64,000 bases of DNA from Phycisphaerae bacterium (GTDB lineage Bacteria > Planctomycetota > Phycisphaerae > UBA1845 > Fen-1342), in NCBI GenBank assembly GCA_028279405.1, contig JANQNU010000035.1, positions 62,001-126,000 on the forward strand. Direction: 5' to 3'. The translations under genes were made by a program, and so were the position numbers. Positions within the stretch are counted from its first letter, which is position 1; the number at the start of each line of letters is the position of its first letter. Under the pieces are notes generated by a model that saw nothing but the letters and a program-made list of their open reading frames with translations, was not told where the DNA came from and did not search any database. Below, one piece after another: positions 8,736-17,626 of this stretch.

Positions 8736-9482
8736 CTAGCGCTGGCGTGTAACGTCAGAAGGTGACAGCTCAACCGCAGGGGAGCGAGAGAGGACAGCGT
8801 CTGCCAATAGCCAAAGTACCGGCCCGAAAAACACGATCGACCAGCTTATCTGCTCCAGCAGAGCATTCCGGGGGAAACCCATTGCGTTCATGGGAAAAAA
8901 TATGAGGACAGATGTGAATGTAAGCAACGATGCTCCATCGACCGCAATCTTGGACCGGACGATTCGATAGGTAGGGTCCGAGCTCGTACTCAAAAGAAGC
9001 CTGAGTCCATGAAGTCCAGTTGCGAATCCAGCAATGCCGCCGACGAGGTACAGGCCCGGCACATCAAACTGGTCGAGCGTTAGGTGGCCCCATGATCCCG
9101 CCGTAACGGCCCACAGCGTGTGGTGGATTCCAATAAGGGTATGAAAGCCGCCGACAATTCTTGCGTACCAGCTGATTGTGACTCCCGCCGACGATGACAG
9201 TGTTCCTCGCCGGCGTGTCACGAGCAGGCCCGCGATCGTAGCAGCCGTTCCAAGCACACCGTACATCAGGAGGTAACCCAGCTTCCAGGCAGGCGCCACA
9301 GTTTCGACACGACGAGGATATTGCGATCCCACTCCGCCGAAGATCTCGTCCCAACCGGGCAAGAACTCCAACCCCAACGTCTTCCAGACAAGCGTTACGA
9401 CGGCCAGACACAAGCACGAATAAGCTAGCGGAACCTCTGCCCACGCAGCGAACAAGCGAAACTGTGGTTTCGTTTCCTTCAT
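8736..9482 (-). CDS. Multi-pass membrane protein of unknown function
   Basis: A 248-residue protein starting MKETKPQFRLF with GAGGAA about 10 bases upstream; the longer open frame (start 9593) is not used because its extra residues are uncharged-poor, repeat-free junk lacking a ribosome site. It has about five to six hydrophobic segments: residues 10-30, 65-85, 100-125 (with conserved-looking GFHTLIGIHHTLWAV), 150-175, 200-215 and 225-245. I do not recognise the family. It stands alone between the GntR operon and a divergent secreted nuclease-like gene. Confidence 0.75.
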   Translation of the reverse strand: MKETKPQFRLFAAWAEVPLAYSCLCLAVVTLVWKTLGLEFLPGWDEIFGGVGSQYPRRVETVAPAWKLGYLLMYGVLGTAATIAGLLVTRRRGTLSSSAGVTISWYARIVGGFHTLIGIHHTLWAVTAGSWGHLTLDQFDVPGLYLVGGIAGFATGLHGLRLLLSTSSDPTYRIVRSKIAVDGASLLTFTSVLIFFPMNAMGFPRNALLEQISWSIVFFGPVLWLLADAVLSRSPAVELSPSDVTRQR

Positions 9483-9772
9483 CGGGCTGTTTCCTCTAGG
9501 CGGTACACTTGTGGCAGCTTTGTTTGCGGTACGGCTCCGTCTGTGGCACTCCGATGCTCCGGGCCTCACGAAGTCTGTGTGAACTCCACGCATGTACCCA
9601 ACAGTGTTCCATCGCCTTCGTTGTCGTCGTTGGGGACTTCCTGGGGTCCACGCCGAGCGGGTAAGCCATATACTCTACGACAAGGAGTTCCGTGCGATAG
9701 AATAGCGGCCGAAGAGTGATCGCGTTTCCGAGGAGGTTGCCGATTGGTCGGCGTGCTAGGAAGGGTGTTCCG

Positions 9773-11419
9773 GTGAACCATCCGTTTTTTCGGGTCGTTA
9801 CGGCAAGTACAGTTTTGGCGATCTTGGTTGGCGGCAATGGCGGCAATTCGGTTGCAGGTCAGCCGGTCGTCGATGGCCGTTTTGGCGAGTGGACATCGGA
9901 CAAGCTCGTCGTAACAGATGCGGCTGGCGATGCCTCTTCGGTGTTCGATGTCACGGAAGTCTATGCCGCCAGTGCCGGTACGCTTTTGTACGTCAGTTTC
10001 GGCACCGGTACGATCCTGAACGTACAAGCGAGTCCGCCTGGTGAGGATACCCTGCGGCTGGAAGTGGGCTTCCAGGGTAGCTCGGCACTGACAATCGACC
10101 TTCGCAACCGCAATGCCTATACCGGCGGCAATCCATCGAACTACCTGCCGTGGTCGGCGTTCGAATTTGAAGCCATGACCACCCATGCGGCCGACCGCTT
10201 CGAGATTCGCGCGGATCTCGGCGCAGTGGGGATTGGCGTGGGAGACACGATCACGCTCAACTTCAGCGGTTCGGACACGTTGGACGCGCCGGTGCCGTTC
10301 ACTCTTCAGCAACCGGCAGCGGTTCCCGTTCGCCGTGATCCCGGACGCCTTGGCGACACGTCTGTTCGCATCGCTAGTCTGAACACGTTGCGAGGCGGCT
10401 TATTGGCTCCGGGACAGACCGAACCCATCGGTCGGCTCGTCAGGGCTGTGGCGGCGGATGTCTACTGCTTTCAGGAGCAAAACTCCCCGGCAGCCTCTAT
10501 TGCAAACAGACTCGCCGAACTGGACCCCTTGGGCAACGGCTTGGCCTGGGACGTTCATCGTGTCGGCGATACAGCGATCGCCACGCAACAGACGATGATT
10601 CCGCTGTTTCGCAGCGGCGACGCGGCGACCATCATCGATTTTGCGGGTGAAGGTGCCGTGCTGGTCTTCAGCGTTCATCCACCCTGTTGTGGCTACATCG
10701 GGAGTAGTCAGGACAAGGCGCGCGTGGCAGAAATGGCGGGCGTTGTCGCAACCATCGCGGCGTTGCGATCGGGCCAGTTCGGCCAGACGTTTGAACCCTA
10801 CCGTGATGTTCCAGTCATCATCATTGGGGATTGGAACCTCGTTGGTTCGAGAACGCCGTTGGATCTGGTGGAGGATCAGCAAGGTCCGGCCATGACCCAT
10901 TGGCTTCTACCCCACCTGATTGGCGATGACGTTCACACGTGGCGCGATCTGTTCGAGGCACCGGGTGATTTCGCCCCCGGCCTGTTGGATCTCCTCACAT
11001 ACAGCTCCCAGCAGTTGGTTCGGCGCAACGGTTTCGTACTCGACAGCCTGGAGCTTGACACCTCGGAATTGCAGTTGCTCGGCCTGGAATCCGGGGACAG
11101 CGGGGCCAGTGACCATCTCATGCTCGTGGGTGATTTCCTTTTCGGCAATGATTGCAACAACAACGGCATACCCGACAAAACCGAGTCCGTTAGCGGCGGT
11201 GATTTCGACGGCGATGGGGTCGTCGACGGTAACGACATGATCGCCTTCGGCCTCTGTTCGGCAGGGCCGGATGTGCCACCGGTCGCGCCGGAGCTGGCGT
11301 GCGTGACGATATGTCTGGATGCCTTCGACGGTGAAAACGATGGCGATGTGGACTTGAACGACCTTGCCACATTCCAGGTGGCATTCAAGGGCTCGTCACC
11401 CGGGGATACCTGCCCATAG
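9773..11419 (+). CDS. Secreted endonuclease/exonuclease/phosphatase-family protein with dockerin-like C-terminus
   Basis: A 548-residue exported protein. GTG at 9773 is chosen because AGGAAGG lies about 8 bases upstream and it gives a clean signal peptide (NHPFFRVVTASTVLAILVGG, cleavage near SVAG-QP); a GTG at 9716 would add 19 basic residues. Residues about 30-190 look like a beta-rich module of the kind found in secreted proteins; residues 200-460 form an EEP-like domain with SLNTLRGG, FQEQNS, IIIGDWNLVG and GASDHLML, i.e. the metal-binding Glu, Asp-x-Asn and terminal Asp-His positions. Two EF-hand/dockerin-like repeats end the protein (DFDGDGVVDGNDM and DGENDGDVDLNDL). Substrate unknown: nucleic acid, phosphoester or sphingolipid are all possible. 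Confidence 0.82.
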   Translation: MNHPFFRVVTASTVLAILVGGNGGNSVAGQPVVDGRFGEWTSDKLVVTDAAGDASSVFDVTEVYAASAGTLLYVSFGTGTILNVQASPPGEDTLRLEVGFQGSSALTIDLRNRNAYTGGNPSNYLPWSAFEFEAMTTHAADRFEIRADLGAVGIGVGDTITLNFSGSDTLDAPVPFTLQQPAAVPVRRDPGRLGDTSVRIASLNTLRGGLLAPGQTEPIGRLVRAVAADVYCFQEQNSPAASIANRLAELDPLGNGLAWDVHRVGDTAIATQQTMIPLFRSGDAATIIDFAGEGAVLVFSVHPPCCGYIGSSQDKARVAEMAGVVATIAALRSGQFGQTFEPYRDVPVIIIGDWNLVGSRTPLDLVEDQQGPAMTHWLLPHLIGDDVHTWRDLFEAPGDFAPGLLDLLTYSSQQLVRRNGFVLDSLELDTSELQLLGLESGDSGASDHLMLVGDFLFGNDCNNNGIPDKTESVSGGDFDGDGVVDGNDMIAFGLCSAGPDVPPVAPELACVTICLDAFDGENDGDVDLNDLATFQVAFKGSSPGDTCP

Positions 11420-11524
11420 GGGACTCGCCGCTACCCTGAGCCAGTTCGCCGAAACTGGATGATGCCCAAGACCCAGCCCTACCTTTGGAACCAATACGAG
11501 GTCCGGCGCAACTGCAGCGAATGA

Positions 11525-12373
11525 TCATTCGCTGCACGGTCCAGCACCGAAGGCCCGCTGAAATGCGGAAAAGTCAGCCAGATCGATGTCGTCGTCGAGA
11601 TCCTTGTCAAATGGAGCAATACACGCGCTGGGCACGGAGGTGGTTGGCCCCAGTAAACACGATGTGGTAAATGCACGCGCGTCCAGTATCTCGACTTCAC
11701 CATTGCGATTGAAGTCGCCTGGAGGCGGAATCGCAGCTGTCGAACCAAACGTAAACGTTTCGATTTCGATGATCCCCTTCGCCAATGTCGAACACTCGCC
11801 AAATGAGAATTTGTTTTGTAGCGCTACTACTTCTGGAGCGGCTGCAAGCGTGAGTTCTCGAGTACCGTCGACGAACACTTCGGCTTGATCGTTCGTGATT
11901 CTCAGCTCGAAATCGTGGAAGGTGCTGCCTAGCAGTAGTGCTTTGCGTGCCAGTGCACAGTCCTGGCTGCTACCCCCTGTGATGAGCAGGATTTCGGTCT
12001 GATCGATGTAGAGCGTAAACTGTCGGCCGTCGTCATCGATGATGCTAATGCTCAGGCCTTTCCGGCAATCACTCACATTCATCTCTTGGATGATTCGAGC
12101 CCGAAAATGACAAGTCGCAACGGCGCTTGTGAAATCGACCGTCAGACAGGTGCTTTGGAAACACTGCCGCGATTCCGGATGGGTCGTTTCAATCCGAAGA
12201 ACGTTGCTCACTATTGACGGAGGATCTTCGTCCGGTCCGTCCATTAACAGAACGATGCCGTTTGTTTCCTGCGGAAGAACACCCAGAGCAGCGTCAAATT
12301 GGAGCTCGATTCCTTGAGCACTGACCGAAACACTTAGGCCAACGAGCCAAATAAAATGGTAAGCATTATGCAT
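11525..12373 (-). CDS. Secreted protein with C-terminal dockerin-like repeats
   Basis: A 282-residue protein with a short signal peptide (MHNAYHFIWLVGLSVSVSAQG) and AGGAGG 7 bases before the ATG. The body is predicted beta-rich (a concanavalin/laminin-G-like fold is possible but not demonstrable). It ends in paired Asp-rich calcium-loop repeats (DFNRNGEVEILDA and DKDLDDDIDLADF), the same arrangement as in its two neighbours. Several cysteine pairs in the body fit an exported, disulphide-containing protein. It is convergent with the EEP gene. Function unknown. Confidence 0.75.
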   Translation of the reverse strand: MHNAYHFIWLVGLSVSVSAQGIELQFDAALGVLPQETNGIVLLMDGPDEDPPSIVSNVLRIETTHPESRQCFQSTCLTVDFTSAVATCHFRARIIQEMNVSDCRKGLSISIIDDDGRQFTLYIDQTEILLITGGSSQDCALARKALLLGSTFHDFELRITNDQAEVFVDGTRELTLAAAPEVVALQNKFSFGECSTLAKGIIEIETFTFGSTAAIPPPGDFNRNGEVEILDARAFTTSCLLGPTTSVPSACIAPFDKDLDDDIDLADFSAFQRAFGAGPCSE

Positions 12374-12564
12374 CTTCTCTCCTCCTTGAATGTCAACGGC
12401 CTATATCACAATTCTAAGGAGGCCTCGAGGGTAGAACATGGTTTTTTGGACAGGATTTAGCGCGAAGCCATTCGTCGGAAGCGATACTCGCTAATCTGCC
12501 GTTTTTCGGGCTGTGGCGCGTGCCGCGCTCACTCTTCTGGGTCCAACACAGTTTGGAGTACACA

Positions 12565-14175
12565 ATGAGTCCACGAGGATTGCTTGTCGTTTCCTTGATC
12601 GGCTGTAGTGCTGCCCCCTGCCTGGGGACCGCCAGCGTTAGGTCAACCACCACGACAAGAGCGGAAACGGAGTTCAGTTGGGCGGGCTGGTACGGGCTCC
12701 AGAGTGATCGCGAGGCACCTCCGAGTGTCGACGATATCCAGTACGTCAACGGCGCGCTGGTGGGCTACGGGATGGGGTTTGCTCTGTTCCTGCCGACGGG
12801 CGAATTGTGCGCGCTCATTGATGGCCAGTCGTCCTTCATCCTGCCCGGTGAGGTGGAGGCCGGTCTCGCGATCTCGACGTCCGCGGAAGCCGGAAAGTCA
12901 ACGTCAACCGCGTGCGGTTCGGGCGTCATCCGAGAGCTCCCCACGTACGGGTCGCCGAACGGGGTGCGCGTCGAATACGACAGCGGGTACATTGTCGAGG
13001 TCCTCTCGGGCGGCGATCAGTCCAGCGGCGACACGCACGCGGCAGGGGCGGTCGGGTATGGCGCGACCTACACGAATGTCAGCAGGCAGCCGTTCGTCTA
13101 CTACACGGCCGCGTACGGGGAGATGAGTTGGGTACACACGGTCACGGACGGATCGCTCGGCGGCGACAAGCTCACGTCGGCGTCGATCAACAACAACCCC
13201 AACGCGTCGGTAATCGCGACTGTTGACAGCGAGTCTTTCACCCCGGGCGATCAGGTTCTCGTGTCGTGCGGCGCCGGGCCTGAGTGCTTCGGTCCTGAGT
13301 TCGCCTATGATCTCAACAACGACGGCGAGATCGACATCCGCATCCGCCCTGCGTCGCAGGCCACTCCGGGCGCCGGTTCGGTGACCGAATCCGGGGTGTG
13401 GAACGGCATCTTCTACAGCTTCACGTACATTGAGGGTGTCGACTACTTCTGCGTGGACGATCTCTCCTGCGTGTGGGTCAACGGAGGGGCCCGGTACACG
13501 AGCGGCGTGAACAGCTCCAGGTTCCAGGCCCTGCAAATTCATCTCGCCTTAAGCACGTCAGGCGGGGCGTCTGTCGGCGCTCAGGCGATCGTTGCCGTGA
13601 CGGACGACGGCAGCGTCACCTCCGCGACCACCGACCCGTCCTTCTCCATCGCTGTGCGCTCGGGCGTCGATGTCGTCCTCGCCGAGTTCTCCCACGCGGC
13701 CTCGATCACCGTGGAGCCGGGCGAGACGCTCGAGATCGATCAGAGCGTGATCCAGGTGGATAGCTATGCGTACGACTTGAACGAGGACGGCTTCGTCGAT
13801 GGGCTCGACCTCGACCTGATGGTCTTCGCGATCATGTTCCCCGGGACGCTGGACGTGACCGACCTCACACTGGAGGACGCAGAGGGCTTTCGCGCCTTCC
13901 TGACCAGCCCGCTGCTCGGGCAGCTCGACCTGGACGGCGCCTTCTTGAACGGCCCGGAGATCATGGGCGACTACGACCGCGATGGTGTTCTGGAGTTCGA
14001 GGACTACGCCGCTCTGCTGATCGCGTTCCGTCGTCTCCCGGCGGGCACATCGGACGTGCTCGGAATCCAGTCGAACAGCCCGGACTACAACGCCCTCGTC
14101 GACTTTGACTTCGACGGCGTGATCCGCCAGGACGACGTGCTCGAGCTCTTCAACCTCTCGGCGGCCCTGCCCTGA
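12565..14175 (+). CDS. Large secreted protein with Asp-rich calcium-binding repeats
   Basis: A 536-residue protein. The ATG at 12565 has GGAG 7 bases upstream and starts a signal peptide (MSPRGLLVVSLIGCSAAPCLG); the longer frame from 12520 is not used. The body is rich in Gly, Ser, Thr and Asp, with an internal EF-hand-like loop (DLNNDGEIDIRI) and three more near the C-terminus (DLNEDGFVDGLDL, DYDRDGVLEFEDY, DFDFDGVIRQDDV), which resemble dockerin type I repeats. No catalytic domain is recognised. A strong terminator follows. It is probably a surface or extracellular structural protein. Confidence 0.78.
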   Translation: MSPRGLLVVSLIGCSAAPCLGTASVRSTTTTRAETEFSWAGWYGLQSDREAPPSVDDIQYVNGALVGYGMGFALFLPTGELCALIDGQSSFILPGEVEAGLAISTSAEAGKSTSTACGSGVIRELPTYGSPNGVRVEYDSGYIVEVLSGGDQSSGDTHAAGAVGYGATYTNVSRQPFVYYTAAYGEMSWVHTVTDGSLGGDKLTSASINNNPNASVIATVDSESFTPGDQVLVSCGAGPECFGPEFAYDLNNDGEIDIRIRPASQATPGAGSVTESGVWNGIFYSFTYIEGVDYFCVDDLSCVWVNGGARYTSGVNSSRFQALQIHLALSTSGGASVGAQAIVAVTDDGSVTSATTDPSFSIAVRSGVDVVLAEFSHAASITVEPGETLEIDQSVIQVDSYAYDLNEDGFVDGLDLDLMVFAIMFPGTLDVTDLTLEDAEGFRAFLTSPLLGQLDLDGAFLNGPEIMGDYDRDGVLEFEDYAALLIAFRRLPAGTSDVLGIQSNSPDYNALVDFDFDGVIRQDDVLELFNLSAALP

Positions 14176-14183
14176 ACACCCGG

Positions 14184-14218
14184 ACCCGCATCGCGAGGCG
14201 ATGCGGGTCTTTCTCTTT
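14184..14218 (+). terminator. Rho-independent terminator after the secreted protein gene
   Basis: Perfect 11-base stem ACCCGCATCGC / GCGATGCGGGT with loop GAG (14184-14208), followed by a T-rich CTTTCTCTTT. It lies 9 bases after the stop at 14175. Confidence 0.85.
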
Positions 14219-14232
14219 GCAGGGCCAGATGT

Positions 14233-14455
14233 TCAGTCGCCCGACGCGAACTCTATCTCGTAGTGCTCGACCCCTGCCTCCATGAACATGGCGGCAGTGA
14301 CCATTCTGCCGGGGACGAGTAAAGATCGATGGCGTCGAAGCGGAAGTGCAGGAAGAGCGATACCAAGCCCAGGGGGTCGAAGGTGGGGCGTTCGAGCTTG
14401 ATGATCAGCGCAAAGGGTGTCCCTCGATACACAAGTCAATCGTATCGGGTTTCAT
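14233..14455 (-). pseudogene. Possible frameshifted small gene directly after ampC
   Basis: An ATG at 14455 overlaps the ampC stop in an ATGA and opens MKPDTIDLCIEGHPLR before a stop. The other two minus-strand frames continue with protein-like sequence: LIIKLERPTFDPLGLVSLFL then FRFDAIDLYSSP in one, and AAMFMEAGVEHYEIEFASGD ending at 14233 in the other. Joining them needs two indels, so if this was a gene it is now broken. I do not recognise a family; the call rests only on composition and the coupled start. Confidence 0.3.
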
Positions 14456-15651
14456 GGAATCGAGCTGTCGTACGTCGACGTTGCGGCCAGCAGATCTGCC
14501 GCGAGCCGGTGCGCGGCTTCGACCCGCGCCTGGATGGGAAAGTTCTTGTTCGCTAGAAGCGCGATCGCAAGTTCTTCTTGTGGGACGACCAGCACATAGG
14601 CACCAAAGCCACCGGTCGAGCCTGTTTTGCTGAGTACAAACGGTCGATCCGCTTGCATGGGGTCTATCCCGACAACGGGCGCAGCTTCGAGGATCATCGT
14701 GTAGGAATTTCCCGATTTGAGTTCGTCACTATCGATCGGATGCCTGTACTTCTCCCAGATCATCGCCTGATGGAACGACCCCGTATCAAACCAGCTTGTG
14801 TGTGTTCGACACACTGCTCTCGCCAGAGTGACTCGACGGCTGTCGCAACGAAGATTGAGTTTGAGGAATTTCAGGAGATCCGAGCTGGTCGTCTTTATCC
14901 CGTACGCTTCATCGGCTAATAGCGCGGGGCTGACGCGCACCCGCTCGCCCCTACGGTTGTGGCCCCACGCGTAGTTGCTTCGTTTCTCCTCAGGAACATT
15001 GATGAAGGAACTCTTCATCCCGATGTTGGGGAACAGACCCTGCTCCATCAGTTCGACAAAGTCCTTGCTCTTTGTTCTTGCGACGAGCAAGCCCAACAAG
15101 CCGATGCTCGGATTTGCGTAGTGCCTGTGGGTGCCCTCTGGAAACTCCGGAACCCAATCGCGGTAGTATTGAATGAGGGCGTTTTCTGTATTGACATGAT
15201 CCGGGAGCTGCAAAGGGAATCCGCCCGCGGTATGTGTCGCAAGATGCAGTACTGCTACGTCACCAAGCGGCGTTTCGGCCAGTTCAGGCAGGTAGTCCCC
15301 AATTGGCGCGCCTAGCGAAACCAGGCCTTCCTGTTCGGCCATAGCCGCCAATGTCGCAGTAAAGAGCTTCGAAACAGATCCGATCTCGAAGAGAGTTTCC
15401 TGAGTGACAGCCTCACCAGATGACAGGTCGACGACGCCGTAGTTACCGAACCGATCCTTTCCTCTGTGTGAAACGGCGACGGCCATACCCGGAATGTCGT
15501 ACTCGGACATCAGATCGAGTAGAAGCCGATGATTGATCGATGGCAAAGAGCCACCCTGCTGTCTAGCAGAACTGGTGCTACACGCACCGAGACCCATCAT
15601 CGCAAACAAAGCCGTCGCGTAGCCGACAATTGACCTCGATATTCCTGGCAT
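14452..15651 (-). CDS. ampC: Class C (AmpC-type) beta-lactamase-like lipoprotein
   Basis: A 399-residue protein with all class C motifs: SVSK at 92-95 (nucleophile Ser92, Lys95), YAN at 178-180 followed by PSIGLLG, and KTG at 342-344 in SKTGSTGGFGAYV. The C-terminal LANKNFPIQARVEAAH matches true AmpC enzymes, making a generic serine-esterase assignment less likely. The signal sequence ends in a lipobox LGAC (Cys24), so it should be an anchored lipoprotein, unusual for AmpC, which is normally soluble in the periplasm. AGGAAG precedes the ATG. The family hydrolyses beta-lactams; peptidoglycan-related or peptidase activity cannot be excluded. No ampR-like gene is adjacent, so expression may be constitutive. 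Confidence 0.88.
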   Translation of the reverse strand: MPGISRSIVGYATALFAMMGLGACSTSSARQQGGSLPSINHRLLLDLMSEYDIPGMAVAVSHRGKDRFGNYGVVDLSSGEAVTQETLFEIGSVSKLFTATLAAMAEQEGLVSLGAPIGDYLPELAETPLGDVAVLHLATHTAGGFPLQLPDHVNTENALIQYYRDWVPEFPEGTHRHYANPSIGLLGLLVARTKSKDFVELMEQGLFPNIGMKSSFINVPEEKRSNYAWGHNRRGERVRVSPALLADEAYGIKTTSSDLLKFLKLNLRCDSRRVTLARAVCRTHTSWFDTGSFHQAMIWEKYRHPIDSDELKSGNSYTMILEAAPVVGIDPMQADRPFVLSKTGSTGGFGAYVLVVPQEELAIALLANKNFPIQARVEAAHRLAADLLAATSTYDSSIP

Positions 15652-16033
15652 TCACATCTTCCTGAGGCACACGAGTTTAATGGCAGCATAGCTGCATCGA
15701 GATCGACTGCTGAGACAGGCTCACTCAAAACAACCAACTACACACTAAGTGGATCGAACCCGGATACACAAGCGCACTTCGAACGTGATCCGTGAAGCTG
15801 TCCGCCTCAATAGTCGACTGCGACAGGCGGGATACTGTTGACTCTGGGAAGAGTATCCTCAGATACAAGGCCTTGCGAAGGATGATCGCCACCAGTGTGC
15901 TTCGTAGTGCTGCCGAGGCCCCGCCGATGGCTACTCGTTCAAATCGATACGAAGTGCCTGTGTCGGCGAGATACGTTTGAACCCCACCTAGCTGCGGAAG
16001 GTCTCAGCAGTTGGCGAGGTCTTCCGATTCATC
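15652..16033. other. Gap between ampC and the cassette array; no gene seen
   Basis: Low coding potential on both strands. A 62-codon frame (15792-15980) lacks a ribosome site and a recognisable domain. No tRNA-Pro-type direct repeat is visible here, so the array as defined starts at 16034. The region could include an older, eroded cassette end. Confidence 0.5.
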
Positions 16034-16080
16034 AATCGGGGTGACTGGACACCAATAGAACTTTCTCTGGCTCAGATCAG
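16034..16080 (+). repeat. Direct repeat plus Y end, leftmost copy
   Basis: The tRNA-Pro 3'-end repeat (16034-16049) followed by the start of the Y sequence (CACCAATAGAACTTTCTCTGG). It shares about 45 bases with the copies at 17791 and 19918, then diverges. A local inverted repeat CTGGCTCA/TGAGCCAG follows within 16067-16093. Confidence 0.75.
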
Positions 16081-16300
16081 TCTATTGAGCCAGCAGACGC
16101 CGGTTCAGCTTTCGCGATGGAGTACGCATGCCACCGTGAATACCCGATGTATGTCCAATCTAACCGACAAGATCCAGTCCTCCTTCGCCATCAACGTTCG
16201 GAGCCACACCGGGCCGCCGACAGCCTCCCACAGACGATCGTTGCATAGCTTCAGGTCACGGATCTGTCGCGGCGGGAATTGTTTACAGATACAATCATCG

Positions 16301-16837
16301 ATGAGCATGGCTAGGAATGTGGAGATCAAGGCCCGGGTATCTCACGAGCGCTTGAAAAGCATCGAACGCGAAGCGAGAGCTCGCTCGAAGACACCGGTTG
16401 AGCAACTCGAGCAGAATGACACCTTCTACGCGGTTGGCTCTGGCCGCCTGAAGCTGCGCCGCTTTGCCGATGGCGCCGCCGAGCTCATAGCGTACGATCG
16501 ACCTGATGATCAGGGCCCAACCCTTTCAAGCTACGTCCGCTGCCCTTGTTCTGATCCCGACTCGCTCGACGAAGCGCTCTCACAGACCATCGGCGTACGG
16601 TCCCGGGTGAAGAAATCACGCCGCGTCCTGATCGTCGATCAAACACGGGTTCACCTTGATTGCGTGGCAGGTCTCGGCTCCTTCGTCGAACTTGAGGTCA
16701 TTTTGCGCGAAGATCAAACGCTCAAGGAGGGCCAGGCGATTGCCCACCATCTCATGCATGAACTCAGGATCAAGTCCGATTCTCTTGTACGAGAGTCTTA
16801 TGTCGATCTCATCGAGCGTGTGGAAGAACGAGAATAA
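16301..16837 (+). CDS. CYTH-domain (CyaB-like class IV adenylate cyclase) protein
   Basis: A 178-residue single CYTH domain. The N-terminal MARNVEIKARV carries the ExK start of the signature; further conserved basic and acidic residues follow (GRLKLRRF, VKKSRRVLIV, VHLDCVAGLGSFVELEVIL). CYTH enzymes bind triphosphates through an eight-stranded tunnel with metal; CyaB-type members can make cAMP, others are thiamine triphosphatases or phosphohydrolases, and activity cannot be assigned here. ATG codons at 16301 and 16307 are both possible and neither has a clear ribosome site; 16085 is rejected as its upstream residues are repeat-derived. It is cargo of cassette unit 4, convergent with a GNAT gene. 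Confidence 0.85.
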   Translation: MSMARNVEIKARVSHERLKSIEREARARSKTPVEQLEQNDTFYAVGSGRLKLRRFADGAAELIAYDRPDDQGPTLSSYVRCPCSDPDSLDEALSQTIGVRSRVKKSRRVLIVDQTRVHLDCVAGLGSFVELEVILREDQTLKEGQAIAHHLMHELRIKSDSLVRESYVDLIERVEERE

Positions 16838-17014
16838 GGTCTGCGCTATCAACCAGACCTTCCCGTCGCCCCGAGCGATGAGAGCCCGGACCAGGACAGC
16901 GGCGTCCGAATCCCTTGCGGAGTAGGGACATTAGCGTCGCCGTCGGAATGCTCCCAAACACTTCGCCTCAGCCGTTCTCGCACCGGAACTCACTTTCCCG
17001 TGCAGCATGCAATG

Positions 17015-17467
17015 CTATTGCAGCGTCTTTCGCTGGATGACGACACCGATCTGCTCGGCGTTAAGCTCGAAGCCGACGATCTCAAACCCTGACTTCAGGT
17101 TGAGCACGATCATTGGCGAATTGGATGCTCTCGTGCGCGTCTCGATTCTTGAGTACCCATGTTCGGCCGCCCACTGGTGCTGATCAGAGAGTAATTGTTG
17201 GGCGATCCCTTGCTTCCTATACTCCGGATGAACACCGCCCAGCCAACTGTAAAACAAAGTGGAGCCCAGCCGGTATCCGAGCTTAAATCCGATGAGATCG
17301 CCATCGATGCTCCTTGCTCGCGTGATCGCGGGGCCTGTAATGTGCGGCAATCGTGAGCGCACATACATCGGATCAAACGTTTCGAACAGTCGGCTACACA
17401 GCTCGATTACTTCGTCCTCGCCCGCACGGTCAATCCTACTTGTCGTTTCAATAGCGATATTTGCCAT
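17015..17467 (-). CDS. GNAT-family N-acetyltransferase
   Basis: A 150-residue single-domain acetyltransferase. The acetyl-CoA-binding motif A is clear (LGGVHPEYRKQGIAQQLLSDQHQWA, with the R/Q-x-x-G-x-A/G loop), followed by motif B (SRIETRTRASNSPMIVLNLKSGFEIVGFE). Substrate unknown; small GNATs of this kind acetylate amines, antibiotics or protein N-termini. ATG 17467 is used; a GTG two codons upstream is an alternative. It is cargo of cassette unit 4 and is oriented opposite to its companion CYTH gene, unlike the uniform orientation seen in integron arrays. Confidence 0.9.
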   Translation of the reverse strand: MANIAIETTSRIDRAGEDEVIELCSRLFETFDPMYVRSRLPHITGPAITRARSIDGDLIGFKLGYRLGSTLFYSWLGGVHPEYRKQGIAQQLLSDQHQWAAEHGYSRIETRTRASNSPMIVLNLKSGFEIVGFELNAEQIGVVIQRKTLQ

Positions 17468-17626
17468 ATGCACGAGTCTATACGATGGCTTTTCCAGGTG
17501 TAACCTCCTCCACGCTTAGGTTCGACAGCGGTGATTTTCGAGGTCGTTTCGAAACTGGCAGAGCAGCCGTAAGATCCGATTTCAAAACGGAGTCAACAAG
17601 CCCGATTGGCGATGATCGTAGTACAC

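Noticed and set aside
8414-8773. 119-codon minus-strand frame after the GntR gene
   Set aside because: No recognisable motif or ribosome site and it overlaps another equally weak frame and the end of the membrane protein gene.
9566-10312. 248-codon minus-strand frame opposite the EEP gene
   Set aside because: A shadow frame of the real plus-strand gene with GC-rich codon pattern.
15792-15980. 62-codon plus-strand frame between ampC and the array
   Set aside because: Too short, no ribosome site and no similarity that I can recognise.
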